Part shown: one piece after another, positions 1-7,704 of the stretch | Layout of the letters: each line of letters opens with the position of its first letter | Position numbering within the stretch: the first letter of the stretch is position 1 | DNA from: Alphaproteobacteria bacterium | GTDB taxonomy: Bacteria; Pseudomonadota; Alphaproteobacteria; UBA9219 | Reading direction: 5' to 3' | DNA: 32,306 nucleotides | Assembly (NCBI GenBank): GCA_028708035.1 | Contig: JAQVZU010000015.1 | Coordinates: forward strand, 1-32,306 | Position numbers and translations under genes: made by a program | Notes under the pieces: generated by a model | What the model saw: only the letters and a program-made list of their open reading frames with translations | What the model was told of the DNA's origin: nothing | Databases searched by the model: none

Positions 1-782
1 CACACCAGGACCACAACCGGTCCGGACGGCGTATTTGTATGGTAGGAGATTAACAGCCCTATATATGACGAAAAAACTGCCGTTATGACGCTTAACAGGA
101 TTGCGATATTCACGCGGCTCGTCCAAAAACCGGACGCGATGGCGGGCAGAAGCATCAAGCCTAGAGCCATTAAAGTTCCCAAGGCTTGAAACGCCGCAAC
201 GAGGTTAATGACGAAAAGGACGAGGAAGATTTGACGCGTTCCTTTTCCGCGGCCCGAAGCTTGGAGAAAGTCGGGGTCGAAGCAATCGAGAACCAATCCC
301 CGGTAGATAAAAGCAAGCGCGTATAAAGTTATGACCGTTACGCCCGCGATGAAGATCAAGCCGTCGTCGCCTATGGCGAGGATATCTCCGAAAAGCATGT
401 GCAGGAGGTCGATGTTACTGCCCTTAAGCGACAACAGGACGATGCCCGATGTCAGGGAAAGAAGAAAAAGCAGCGTAAACACGGCGTCTTCCTTGATTTG
501 CGTGTGGCGGCTGAGGAAGATCGAAAAAAGGGAGATGAGAATGCCCGCCGTGAGGCCGCCTATCGTGAGGGGCCAAACGCCGAAGCCCGAGATGAGGAAA
601 GCGATCGCAACGCCGGGAAGGATGGCGTGGCTCATGGCGTCGGAAACTAGCGCCATGCGGCGCTGGTTCATGAAGAAGCCCAACGGCGCGCCTCCGAACG
701 AAAGCACGACACATGCTGCGAGCGCTCGCCGGAGGAAAGAGAATTCGGCGAAAGGGTCGATCAAAATTTGTTCAATGTTCAT
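1..782 (-). CDS. znuB: Zinc/manganese ABC transporter permease (ZnuB family), 3' end missing
   Basis: Integral membrane channel subunit of a metal-uptake ABC transporter of the ZnuB/MntB (ABC-3) family, carrying Zn2+ across the inner membrane. The frame is open from the ATG at 782-780 to the window edge. The translation begins MNIEQILIDPFAEFSFLRRAL and has several hydrophobic segments. Family-typical stretches include 'LVSDAMSHAILPGVAIAF' near residues 40-60 and 'LMALGLMLLPAIAS' near residues 210-225. About 260 residues are present, so only the C-terminus is lost. The start overlaps the end of the upstream ATPase gene by 11 bp, indicating translational coupling. Zinc rather than manganese is inferred from the Zur-like regulator and the three-His binding protein next door. 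Confidence 0.85.
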   Translation of the reverse strand, partial: MNIEQILIDPFAEFSFLRRALAACVVLSFGGAPLGFFMNQRRMALVSDAMSHAILPGVAIAFLISGFGVWPLTIGGLTAGILISLFSIFLSRHTQIKEDAVFTLLFLLSLTSGIVLLSLKGSNIDLLHMLFGDILAIGDDGLIFIAGVTVITLYALAFIYRGLVLDCFDPDFLQASGRGKGTRQIFLVLFVINLVAAFQALGTLMALGLMLLPAIASGFWTSRVNIAILLSVITAVFSSYIGLLISYHTNTPSGPVVVLV

Positions 783-1518
783 GGGGATGATCGGGATTTT
801 CGTTGACGGGTTGCAGTTCGGCCATGTCGAGGTCGAACGAAAACAGGTTTTGCTCAAACAGCCGGTGCGTGTGCCCGATGCCAAGGCATTTCCCATGCAG
901 AACCATGGATTCCGGAAAATATTTCCGGATCAGCAGCAGGTCGTGAAGGATGCAGATGACTGTCCTGCCCTCTTCGTGCCATTTGATAAGCAATCGGATA
1001 AGGCGCGCGGTGGTTTCCGCGTCAACGGCGGTGAAAGGCTCATCAAGAAGAATAACGGGCGCATTCTGGACGATCACGCGCGCAAAAAGCATCCGCTGAA
1101 ATTCTCCGCCCGATAGCTCTTTGATGGGGCGAGCTTCATAGCCAGCGAGGCCTACGTCGCTAAGGGCTTTGCGGGCCGCCGCGCGCTGGCTTTCTTGAAC
1201 GCCGCGGGTTTCTCCAAGCTCGGCATAAAAGCCGGTAAGGACGACCTCTTCGACGGAAATGGGAAAATCGCGCTGGATATGAGCGACCTGCGGAAGGTAT
1301 GCCATGTGCGGCCTTTTCCCCTGCCGAAAGACAATCTCGCCGGACGTCGGGCGGATGACCCCTGCAAGCGCCTTTAGAAGTGTGCTTTTGCCCGAGCCGT
1401 TAGGGCCCGCCACGGCGATGAGCGAGCCTTCGCGAAAGGCACCCGTCACGTTTTGCAGCGCGCGCCTGTTGCCGTAGCTGACTGAAAGATTGCGTACGTC
1501 GATAAAAGGTTCGGACAT
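772..1518 (-). CDS. znuC: Zinc ABC transporter ATP-binding protein (ZnuC family)
   Basis: ATPase subunit (248 aa) that powers the metal transporter on the cytoplasmic face of the membrane. Visible motifs in order are Walker A GPNGSGKST (about residues 39-47), Q-loop 'AYLPQ', signature LSGGE, Walker B VILLDEPF and the switch histidine in 'CILHD'. The length is normal for ZnuC/MntB-type ATPases. The ATG at 1518-1516 follows the TGA of a 29-codon hydrophobic reading frame by only 4 nt. The 3' end overlaps the permease start. The gene is divergent from the binding-protein gene at 1715, and both probably respond to Zur through the palindromes at 1649-1681. Confidence 0.92.
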   Translation of the reverse strand: MSEPFIDVRNLSVSYGNRRALQNVTGAFREGSLIAVAGPNGSGKSTLLKALAGVIRPTSGEIVFRQGKRPHMAYLPQVAHIQRDFPISVEEVVLTGFYAELGETRGVQESQRAAARKALSDVGLAGYEARPIKELSGGEFQRMLFARVIVQNAPVILLDEPFTAVDAETTARLIRLLIKWHEEGRTVICILHDLLLIRKYFPESMVLHGKCLGIGHTHRLFEQNLFSFDLDMAELQPVNENPDHPHEH

Positions 1519-1522
1519 GGAC

Positions 1523-1612
1523 TCACCCGATAACGGCGCGGACCAGCGCGATTAAGATGACCGATAGTCCGGTCGCGAGCCCCAGCCGTTTGACCAATGA
1601 TAAATTAAACAT
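1523..1612 (-). CDS. Possible 29-aa hydrophobic leader peptide ahead of znuC
   Basis: A short frame runs from the ATG at 1612-1610 to the TGA at 1525-1523. It encodes a lysine/arginine-bearing N-terminus (MFNLSLVKR) followed by a continuous hydrophobic stretch long enough for one membrane helix. It ends 4 nt before the znuC ATG, so it could be a small membrane protein or a translated leader of the zinc-transport operon. The ribosome-binding site is weak (GGAT about 9 nt upstream). I do not recognise the family, and nothing but position and composition argues that it is real. Confidence 0.3.
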   Translation of the reverse strand: MFNLSLVKRLGLATGLSVILIALVRAVIG

Positions 1613-1648
1613 TTTTCTACATCCGCCGTCGCGGTTGACATTCTTATC

Positions 1649-1681
1649 GTTACTACCTAACACTAATGTTATAAAGTAACA
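1649..1681. promoter_or_regulatory. Two tandem Zur-type operators in the divergent znuC/znuA promoter
   Basis: Two 13-bp inverted repeats of the form GTTA-N5-TAAC lie at 1649-1661 (GTTACTACCTAAC) and 1668-1680 (GTTATAAAGTAAC), with centres 19 bp apart. The second extends to TGTTA-N5-TAACA at 1667-1681. They sit between the divergent zinc-transport genes and resemble TGTTAT...ATAACA-type Zur boxes of alphaproteobacteria. A TTGACA at 1635-1640 lies just upstream for the rightward promoter. The assignment to Zur is inferred from the neighbouring Fur-family gene at 2805. Confidence 0.65.
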
Positions 1682-1714
1682 ATTTCATTTTGTCCCTAGC
1701 GGAGAGGAAGCTCA

Positions 1715-2611
1715 ATGAAAAAAATTCTGGCACTTCTTTTGATCCTTTCGGGCATGCCTTTTCATGCAGCGGCGCAGGAAAAACCCGTCGAGGCCGTTGC
1801 GACCTTTAGCGTTCTCGGAGATCTGACGAAGCAGATCGGCGGAGATCTTGTAAATGTCAAAACGCTTGTCGGGCCGGATTCCGATACGCATACGTTCAGG
1901 GCTACTCCCGCGGATTCGGAGGCGCTTTCCAGGGCGGATGTTATGGTCGAAAACGGGTTGGGACTGGACGGCTGGGCGGACCGGCTTGCTTCAGCGTCCC
2001 GGTTCAAGGGACGCGTGGCGCTCGCGAGCCAAGGCGTTGTTGCGCGCCGCGCAGGCTCTGGAGGCGACGAAAAAGCCGTCGATCCTCATGCGTGGCAGAA
2101 CGTTGCCAATGTTCGCATTTATGTGCGGAATATTATGGACGCGCTCTCGAAAGCTCGGCCCGCCCAAGCAAAATTTTTTCAGGCAAGAGCCAGTGCCTAC
2201 GACGAGGAGCTTAGAAAACTTGACGAGTGGGTGAAGGCGGAGATTTCTTCCGTTCCCGTTGAAAAGCGGAAGATTATCACCAGCCATGACGCCTTCGGAT
2301 ATTTCGGCGCGGCATACGGCGTTGATTTTATAGCGCCGCAAGGGATCAGTACCGAGATCGAGCCAACGGCCTTTCAGGTCGCCAAACTGGTCGAGCAGAT
2401 GAAAGCGGAAAAAGTAAAGCGCGTTTTTTTCGAAAACATGGCCAGTTCCAAGCTTATACGCCAGCTTGCCAAGGATGCGGGGGCGAGCGCCGGGGAGCCC
2501 GTGTATTCGGATGCGCTTTCAAAGGCGGGCGGGCCCGCCGCGACTTATGTCGATATGGTTCGGCATAATGTCGCCTTGTTCAAGGAGGCCATGGCTCTGA
2601 ATGGTAATTGA
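1715..2611 (+). CDS. znuA: Periplasmic zinc-binding protein of ABC transporter (ZnuA family)
   Basis: Periplasmic metal-binding lipocalin-unrelated 'cluster A-I' receptor, 298 aa, that delivers Zn2+ to the ZnuBC pair. A Sec signal peptide (MKKILALLLI, cleavage after AAA-Q near residue 20) is obvious. Probable metal ligands are H59 in 'DTHTF', H125 in 'DPHAW', H191 in 'SHDAFGY' and D266 in 'YSDAL'. Three histidines favour zinc over manganese, whose receptors use a glutamate at the third position. The His-rich loop found in many ZnuA proteins is absent. The ATG follows a GGAGAGGAAG ribosome-binding site. The gene is divergent from znuCB and about 190 bp upstream of the Zur-like gene. Confidence 0.9.
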   Translation: MKKILALLLILSGMPFHAAAQEKPVEAVATFSVLGDLTKQIGGDLVNVKTLVGPDSDTHTFRATPADSEALSRADVMVENGLGLDGWADRLASASRFKGRVALASQGVVARRAGSGGDEKAVDPHAWQNVANVRIYVRNIMDALSKARPAQAKFFQARASAYDEELRKLDEWVKAEISSVPVEKRKIITSHDAFGYFGAAYGVDFIAPQGISTEIEPTAFQVAKLVEQMKAEKVKRVFFENMASSKLIRQLAKDAGASAGEPVYSDALSKAGGPAATYVDMVRHNVALFKEAMALNGN

Positions 2612-2674
2612 TTACAGGTTTCTGATTTTCTTTGGCTTCGAGTTCGCAATAATTCTTTAATAGAAAAAAATGGG

Positions 2675-2694
2675 ATCCCCGCCTTCGCGGGGAT
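2675..2694. repeat. Short palindromic hairpin, REP-like interspersed repeat
   Basis: ATCCCCGC / GCGGGGAT form a perfect 8-bp stem around a CTTC loop. The surrounding context (GGGATCCCC...GGGGATGACG) is of the widespread 'VIPAKAGIP' type when translated, a common interspersed palindrome in proteobacterial intergenic DNA. It lies 64 bp after the znuA stop. It lacks a following T-run in the + direction, so it is better read as a repeat than as an intrinsic terminator, although it could stabilise the znuA mRNA 3' end. Confidence 0.6.
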
Positions 2695-2804
2695 GACGTG
2701 GATTGTTGTGGGAGATGGTGTTACTAAAAAATCGAGAGCGGTTATTGCGAAATGTCCCTTCCATAACATGCTGTCATTATGCAAAAACAAAGATGGAGGC
2801 ATAG

Positions 2805-3257
2805 GTGCAGTCTCATCTCGAACAGAGCACAACGGCGGATATCCTAAAAAAAGTCGATCGCTACCTTCGCAAATCTGGTGGCAGAATGACGGGCGTGCGG
2901 CGCGAGATCGTTCTCAAAATGGCTGAGTTGGGCAAACCCAAAACGGCTTACCAGATCCTTGAGGCAGCGAACAAAAAACGCTCCACAAAACTTTCGGCTA
3001 TCAGCCTTTATCGCACTCTTGAGTTTCTGATCGAAGCCGGGGTCGTTCTTAAACTGGAAAGCAAAAATGCGTTCGAGCTTTGCCTGAATGGCGCTCCGGA
3101 ACATAGCCATCTTATAATGGTCTGCGACAAATGCGGCCAAGTTCGCGAAGTCCATGATGACGCACTGGCGGAACGGCTTGTCAAAACCGCGAAGAAAAAC
3201 GGTCATATGCTTAAGCACCACGCCATCGAGTTACATGGCGTTTGCAGCGATTGTTGA
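2805..3257 (+). CDS. zur: Fur-family regulator, probably zinc uptake regulator Zur
   Basis: Zinc-sensing DNA-binding repressor of the Fur family, 150 aa. The N-terminal winged helix covers about residues 15-85 ('GRMTGVRREIVLKMAEL', 'AISLYRTLEFLIEAGVV'). The dimerisation domain follows with the sensory HSH (H100, H102). The structural zinc site is made by C107/C110 in 'CDKCG' and C147/C150 in the terminal 'CSDC'. It starts with GTG at 2805, placed 5 nt after a clear GGAGG (2795-2799). No ATG in this frame fits better. The position next to znuA and the znuC/znuA palindromes makes Zur more likely than Fur or PerR. Specificity is inferred from context. Confidence 0.85.
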   Translation: MQSHLEQSTTADILKKVDRYLRKSGGRMTGVRREIVLKMAELGKPKTAYQILEAANKKRSTKLSAISLYRTLEFLIEAGVVLKLESKNAFELCLNGAPEHSHLIMVCDKCGQVREVHDDALAERLVKTAKKNGHMLKHHAIELHGVCSDC

Positions 3258-3271
3258 AATTGTGGGATGCC

Positions 3272-3646
3272 TCAGTCCTTCGGCTTAAGGTCTCTAGCGA
3301 CCTGGGGGTCAAGAAGGATTTTCTCGATGCGACTGGCGGCGTCGAAACTTTCGTCGGCAACAAATTTAAGCGTAGGCACGTAGCGCAGCTTCACCGCTTT
3401 TCCGACGGCAAAACGAAAAAAGCCGACGCCTTCATTCATTGCCTTCACCGTTTCGGCAAGCTTTTCGCCCCCCAGCGGCATAATGTAGACTGTCGCGTTT
3501 TTCAAATCGGGGCTTATACGAACTTCAGTGACCGTGATGGCTGAAGGACGCAAGCCCTTCGGCCATGGCACATCCCCTCGCATCAGGAGTTGCGCGAGGG
3601 CGTGGCGAATTTCTTCGCCAACACGGAGCTGTCTTTGTGTACTCAT
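3272..3646 (-). CDS. rbfA: Ribosome-binding factor A
   Basis: Small KH-type protein (124 aa from the chosen start) that binds the 30S subunit during 16S rRNA 5'-end maturation. 'QRQLRVGEEIRHALAQLL' at the start and 'ITVTEVRISPDLKNATVYIMPLG' in the middle are typical RbfA segments. I chose the ATG at 3646-3644 because it has GGAAGA 6 nt upstream and matches the usual N-terminus. An in-frame GTG at 3673 would add nine residues and overlap the argC stop. The gene directly follows argC. The usual nusA-infB-rbfA-truB context is absent. It converges on zur with a 14-bp gap. Confidence 0.9.
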   Translation of the reverse strand: MSTQRQLRVGEEIRHALAQLLMRGDVPWPKGLRPSAITVTEVRISPDLKNATVYIMPLGGEKLAETVKAMNEGVGFFRFAVGKAVKLRYVPTLKFVADESFDAASRIEKILLDPQVARDLKPKD

Positions 3647-3669
3647 GGATTCTTCCAACTCCCCAGAAA

Positions 3670-4626
3670 TCACTTTCGGCCCAGACCAAGCATGATTTCG
3701 GCATTCTGCACGGCGGCTCCCGAGGCTCCCTTGCCGAGGTTATCGAGGCAGGCCGTTAAAATCACTATCCGCTTTTCTTCGTTCGCGATCACGCGCAATT
3801 GCAGGTTGTTCGTTTCGTTTTGCGGCAATGGCGTCAAAACATAGCCTTTTTCGAGCTTTGTTTGAAGCGGTTCGACCTTAACATACTTTTGGCCCGCATA
3901 GCGTTCGTCCAGAGCCGCATGAATAGCTTTGGCATCGGCATTTTTCCCCGTCAGCCTGTTAAGTTCGTCCAGACGAAGCGCGATGGTGACAAGCATTCCC
4001 CGGTAGATGTCGCAACTATATGCGGGGAGAAAAATCGGGTCCTGCGTAAGCCCCCCGTGAACACGCATTTCCGGCAAGTGCTTGTGGCGCTGGTCGATGC
4101 CGTAAAGGCAGTAGGACGAGGCGCGCTCGTTCTTTTCTCCGCTCTGGCATAAAGCGATCATTTCCTTGCCACCACCCGAGTATCCCGACATCGCGCTAAC
4201 GGTTATTCCATAATCGGAGGGAATGATGCCCGCATCGACCAAAGGACGGATGAGGCCGATGGCTCCGGTGGGATAACAGCCGGGATTGGCGACGCGCTTG
4301 GACGACCGGATTTTTTCTGTTTGATCCTTCGTCATTTCGGGAAAGCCGTAGGTCCAGCCTTGAGCCGTTCGGTGGGCGGTGCTGGCGTCGATAACGCGAA
4401 CGCCGGGATTGTCGATAAGAGAAACGGCTTCGCGCGCCGCGTCGTCGGGAAGACACAGGATCGCGAGGTCGCAGCCATTCAGAAGCTTTTTACGTTCAAC
4501 CGTATCTTTCCGTTTTTCGGACGCGATGCTTAAAAGCTCGATATCTGCCCTGGCCTCAAGACGTTTGCGGATTTCGAGGCCAGTGGTCCCCGATTCGCCA
4601 TCAATGAATATCTGCGGCTTGGCCAT
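3670..4626 (-). CDS. argC: N-acetyl-gamma-glutamyl-phosphate reductase, type 2
   Basis: NADPH-dependent reductase that converts N-acetylglutamyl-phosphate to the semialdehyde in arginine biosynthesis. The chosen ATG (4626-4624) gives 318 aa and begins MAKPQIFIDGESGTTGLEIR, with the nucleotide-binding GESGTTG at residues 10-16. The catalytic cysteine is C117 in 'VANPGCYPTGAIGL', and 'HKHLPEM' carries the active-site histidine region. The length matches the short type-2 ArgC common in alphaproteobacteria. The frame stays open 34 codons further upstream, but the family start and an AGAGAG just before the ATG favour 4626. rbfA follows closely. Confidence 0.92.
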   Translation of the reverse strand: MAKPQIFIDGESGTTGLEIRKRLEARADIELLSIASEKRKDTVERKKLLNGCDLAILCLPDDAAREAVSLIDNPGVRVIDASTAHRTAQGWTYGFPEMTKDQTEKIRSSKRVANPGCYPTGAIGLIRPLVDAGIIPSDYGITVSAMSGYSGGGKEMIALCQSGEKNERASSYCLYGIDQRHKHLPEMRVHGGLTQDPIFLPAYSCDIYRGMLVTIALRLDELNRLTGKNADAKAIHAALDERYAGQKYVKVEPLQTKLEKGYVLTPLPQNETNNLQLRVIANEEKRIVILTACLDNLGKGASGAAVQNAEIMLGLGRK

Positions 4627-5031
4627 TTTTCTCTCTACCCCCACCTTGGATGAAGAACACCGTGTAACCGGTTGAATGTCCATAACGTTTTTGAGCGGCA
4701 CCTCCGCCGCCCGAGAGTTCCGGTCCATACGCCCTTTTTTGGGTCAAAAACAACTCATTTCTCATGTTGAGAAATAAAATGGGCTTCCAAGAGCCTGTTT
4801 TTGTTTTGATATTGCAACGACGCGCATAAATAACGCGATTTATCCTCAGAAATCAGCCTTTTCTGCGCTGATTCGCGGATTTCAGCGACTGATTCGCTCT
4901 ATAATCTGTAAAAAAGGCAAAGATCGGTTCAAAAATCGGGTTATATTCCCCGATTGCACTGGCTTTCAGCAGAAATCCGCCCCTGAAAAGACCGATTCGG
5001 CCTCGTCGCGGTTGATTCGGGCACGCAGTTC
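4627..5031. other. 405-bp intergenic region with repeated GATTCG motifs
   Basis: No convincing gene lies here. The stretch is AT-rich near 4740-4850 and may hold the argC promoter. CTGATTCGC occurs twice with a 21-bp period (4869-4877 and 4890-4898), and GATTCG recurs at 4994 and 5014. All four contain GANTC, the CcrM methylation site of alphaproteobacteria. A 7-bp inverted repeat AATCGGG/CCCGATT spans about 4934-4955. A weak hairpin (GGCT/AGCC) near 4781-4794 could end the upstream phosphatase transcript. Confidence 0.45.
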
Positions 5032-5892
5032 TCAAGCATCGGCAGCCTTAATCTGCGGAATTGATGGTTTGATCGTATCAAAGACCTGCGTCCAGGTTTC
5101 TTTGTCTGAAGCTAGAAGAAGGCCGGATTTGCCGTTCTGGGCATCGTAAGGCATTCCATAGAAATCGGCGGAATACCCCAATGCTTCGGCGTGCAAAAAT
5201 AGTCCCGGAACGTGATCCCACGGCTTAGAAATCCGATACAGCAAGCATGAAGCCCGGGGAGCGACGCTATTCGCGAACTGCACTTCGCCCGTAAAAAGCC
5301 GCGCATAGTCAAAAGCGGCGGCAGAACCAATGGCAAGCGCCGGAAGCGCGCCAAGAACAGGGGCCATTTCGGGCTCGCACAGGATTTTTCTCAAACGAGA
5401 GCCAATTACGATGAGCTTCGGAATGGCGGGATTGCGCCCAGCCAAGACCATTTTCTTGCCCGCGCACCAGACCCCTCCCCCACGCTCGGCAGACAGTGTG
5501 TGGCCTGTATTTGGATCATGAATCCATGCGGCCACCGTCTCCTTGCGGCGAACCTGCGCGACCATGACGCCAAATTCCCTTCGGCCCTCGATAAAATTGC
5601 GCGTGCCGTCGATGGGATCTATGACCCAAACATCGGCATCGTCGCCAAAACGCGCAATAATGGCCGGATCGCGGGCATGACTTTCCTCGCCCACAACAGT
5701 GCTTCCCGGCAAAGCATCGGTCAGCCGCTTGATAAGAGCTTCCTCGGCAGCTTTGTCGGCGATTGTTACGGGATCGTTGCAGCCTTTAAATTGAATATCG
5801 CCGTTTTCCAAATTCCTGAAACGCGGCATGATCTCAACCGCGGCAACTTCTTCTATGATTTTTTGGATAGCGGCTGGATCGACGGGCTTCAT
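5032..5892 (-). CDS. Inositol-monophosphatase-family phosphatase, possibly histidinol-phosphatase HisN
   Basis: Mg2+-dependent sugar or amino-alcohol phosphatase of the IMPase superfamily, 286 aa, probably cytoplasmic. The metal-binding motifs are complete: 'GEES' at residues 68-71, 'IDPIDGTRNF' at 91-100 with D92 and D95, and the late 'PWDHVPG' aspartate. In alphaproteobacteria, members with this overall pattern often serve as HisN (histidinol-phosphatase) or as inositol-1-phosphatase. The sequence alone does not decide. It is transcribed toward argC across the 405-bp gap and has no obvious operon partner. The ATG at 5892-5890 gives a normal family length. Confidence 0.8.
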   Translation of the reverse strand: MKPVDPAAIQKIIEEVAAVEIMPRFRNLENGDIQFKGCNDPVTIADKAAEEALIKRLTDALPGSTVVGEESHARDPAIIARFGDDADVWVIDPIDGTRNFIEGRREFGVMVAQVRRKETVAAWIHDPNTGHTLSAERGGGVWCAGKKMVLAGRNPAIPKLIVIGSRLRKILCEPEMAPVLGALPALAIGSAAAFDYARLFTGEVQFANSVAPRASCLLYRISKPWDHVPGLFLHAEALGYSADFYGMPYDAQNGKSGLLLASDKETWTQVFDTIKPSIPQIKAADA

Positions 5893-5988
5893 GGCGCGCT
5901 CGGGGTTCTATAGAATCCCTTGTAACCTTTTCGAGCAGAAGAACAAACAAGATTTTTAACCTGCGCAGCCGCAAAAACATGTAAATGC

Positions 5989-6016
5989 TTGTAAATCTTG
6001 AACGCGGCGGTATTGT
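5989..6016 (+). promoter_or_regulatory. Candidate sigma-70 promoter of ispDF
   Basis: TTGTAA at 5989-5994 and TATTGT at 6011-6016 are separated by 16 bp, 27 bp ahead of the ispDF start codon. The sequence upstream also repeats TGTAAAT in tandem (5980-5996). The match to consensus is moderate. Confidence 0.35.
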
Positions 6017-6043
6017 GGGCGCGTTTATTTTTAAGAGGTCGGA

Positions 6044-7204
6044 ATGACTACTTGCATCGCGCTTATTGTTGCCGCGGGATCGGGTTCCCGGTTCGGGGGA
6101 TCTTTGCCCAAGCAATACTGCCCGCTTGCCGGACAAACAATCTTGCGCCGTTCTGTGCTGGCGTTTCTCAATCATCCGCATATCACGGGCGTCCGCGTCG
6201 TCATCAATCCGGCGCATCGCGAGCTTTATGACGCGGCGGTGGGAGATCTTGGCCTGCCCGAGCCTGTGGCGGGCGGCGCGCAAAGGCAGGAAAGCGTTCT
6301 GCTTGGGCTCGAAACTTTGGCAAAGGACGGCGCGCCCGATCTTGTCATGATTCATGACGGAGCGCGGCCTCTGGTTGACGCCGCAACCATTACAGCCGTG
6401 AGAAACGCGCTCGATAAATCCAAAGGCGCGATTGCGGCGAAGCGCGTCGTCGATACGCTCAAAAAAGGCGACGGCGATCAGATTGTCACAACCGTTGACC
6501 GCAACAATCTTTGGCAAGCGTACACCCCGCAATCGTTCCACTTTGCCGAAATCCTCAAGGCTCACCGCGACGCAGCGGGGGTCAACTCGCTGACCGACGA
6601 CGCCTCCGTTTTCGAAAAGGCTGGACTTCCCGTAACCCTCGTTCCATCAAATCCGGATAATATGAAAATCACGAACCCAGAAGACCTCGACCGCGCAGCG
6701 CGCGCGCTCGGGCAGAATTACGGCGACATTCGCACAGGCACTGGCTTCGACGTGCACCGTCTCGTTCCCGGCGTCGAGATTATTCTTTGCGGCGTGAAGA
6801 TTCCTCATGCTTTCCGGTGCGAGGGGCACTCAGACGCGGATGTGGCTTTGCATGCGCTCGTCGATGCGCTTCTAGGAGCCATGGGCGCAGGAGACATCGG
6901 AACGTATTTTCCGCCTTCCGATCCGCAGTGGAAAGGCATGGACAGCGCGCATTTCGTTCGGCACGCGGTTAAGATGGTTTCGGAGCGCGGCGGGATTATC
7001 TCGAATGTCGATCTCACGCTGATCTGCGAAGCCCCGCGCATCGGCCCCCACCGCGAAGCGATGGTTAAACGGCTTGCGGAGCTCCTTGAGATCGATCCGG
7101 CCCGCGTCAATGTGAAGGGAAAGACGTCGGAGAAACTCGGCTTTACCGGGCGCAGCGAAGGCATCGCAGCGCAAGCAGTCGCGACGATCCGGTTTCAGGG
7201 GTGA
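6044..7204 (+). CDS. ispDF: Bifunctional IspD/IspF enzyme of the MEP isoprenoid pathway
   Basis: Fusion of MEP cytidylyltransferase (N-terminal) and MECDP synthase (C-terminal), 386 aa, covering two non-consecutive steps of isoprenoid precursor synthesis. The IspD part (about residues 1-222) has 'IVAAGSGSRFGGSLPKQY' with the CTP-binding loop and 'HDGARPLV'. The IspF part begins near residue 228 with 'IRTGTGFDVHRL', where D236 and H238 bind the metal, and H270 in 'DVALHALVDALLGA' completes the site. The C-terminus shows 'KTSEKLGFTGRSEGIAAQA'. The fusion is characteristic of alpha- and epsilonproteobacteria. The ATG follows AAGAGG. The 3' end overlaps the converging gene at 7195 by 10 bp. Confidence 0.95.
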   Translation: MTTCIALIVAAGSGSRFGGSLPKQYCPLAGQTILRRSVLAFLNHPHITGVRVVINPAHRELYDAAVGDLGLPEPVAGGAQRQESVLLGLETLAKDGAPDLVMIHDGARPLVDAATITAVRNALDKSKGAIAAKRVVDTLKKGDGDQIVTTVDRNNLWQAYTPQSFHFAEILKAHRDAAGVNSLTDDASVFEKAGLPVTLVPSNPDNMKITNPEDLDRAARALGQNYGDIRTGTGFDVHRLVPGVEIILCGVKIPHAFRCEGHSDADVALHALVDALLGAMGAGDIGTYFPPSDPQWKGMDSAHFVRHAVKMVSERGGIISNVDLTLICEAPRIGPHREAMVKRLAELLEIDPARVNVKGKTSEKLGFTGRSEGIAAQAVATIRFQG

Positions 7205-7647
7205 GGCGTTCCAAAACCTTGCACAGAAGGCGTAGTAGTTGCCCTCGGCTTGAATAAACGGTGGGCGGGTTCTTCTTGCTGTTCAGGAATTATTGGCTCG
7301 GGCGTGTAGTCGCTGCCGCGCGCTTTGAGAATAGCTAATCCTTCTTCGCGCAATTCCTCGCACTGGCTTATCAAGCTTTCCTGTCGTCTGTACGTTTCAT
7401 TTACATCCAGTGCTTTTTGGACAAGGTCTACCGCCGATTCTTCCGGGTGGATGTCGACCTCCTTCATAAAGGTGTTAAACGTGCCTTGCAGTATCTGACG
7501 TTCTATCGCAAAAGGCTGTTCATCATTGTCGTCCCTGCCCAGAGCGTGCTCATCCTTTTCTACTGAAAGATAATAGACCTTTCCGCAAAAGTTTTGCGCC
7601 TGTTCTCTAAATGCCAATAAATTAGGGTCGTTATTTGCTTCGCTCAT
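7195..7647 (-). CDS. Hypothetical protein, acidic, helical
   Basis: I do not recognise this 150-aa protein. From the ATG at 7647-7645, which has AAGGGG about 6 nt upstream, it begins MSEANNDPNLLAFREQAQNF. It is acidic, soluble and predicted helical ('ESAVDLVQKALDVNETYRRQESLISQCEEL'), followed by a low-complexity proline/glutamate tail. No signal peptide or membrane segment is present. The frame extends 35 codons further upstream, but the Shine-Dalgarno favours the internal ATG. It converges on ispDF and is divergent from trmJ, so it is probably a single-gene unit. Confidence 0.6.
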   Translation of the reverse strand: MSEANNDPNLLAFREQAQNFCGKVYYLSVEKDEHALGRDDNDEQPFAIERQILQGTFNTFMKEVDIHPEESAVDLVQKALDVNETYRRQESLISQCEELREEGLAILKARGSDYTPEPIIPEQQEEPAHRLFKPRATTTPSVQGFGTPHP

Positions 7648-7704
7648 TAAATCCCCTTCGCGAATCTCAATGATGAATAAGAAGCCAGGATATAAACACG
7701 ATCG

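Noticed and set aside
331-1116. Long plus-strand frame of 261 codons
   Set aside because: It lies antisense to the zinc permease and ATPase genes, whose motifs are unambiguous. Its composition is that of a shadow frame.
4840-4848. TTATCCTCA, one mismatch from a DnaA box
   Set aside because: A single near-match without an AT-rich unwinding region or neighbouring origin genes is not evidence for a replication origin.
4853-5035. 60-codon frame on the minus strand after the phosphatase gene
   Set aside because: It starts with TTG inside the phosphatase stop, has no ribosome-binding site, and its sequence reflects the repeated GATTCG motifs rather than a protein.
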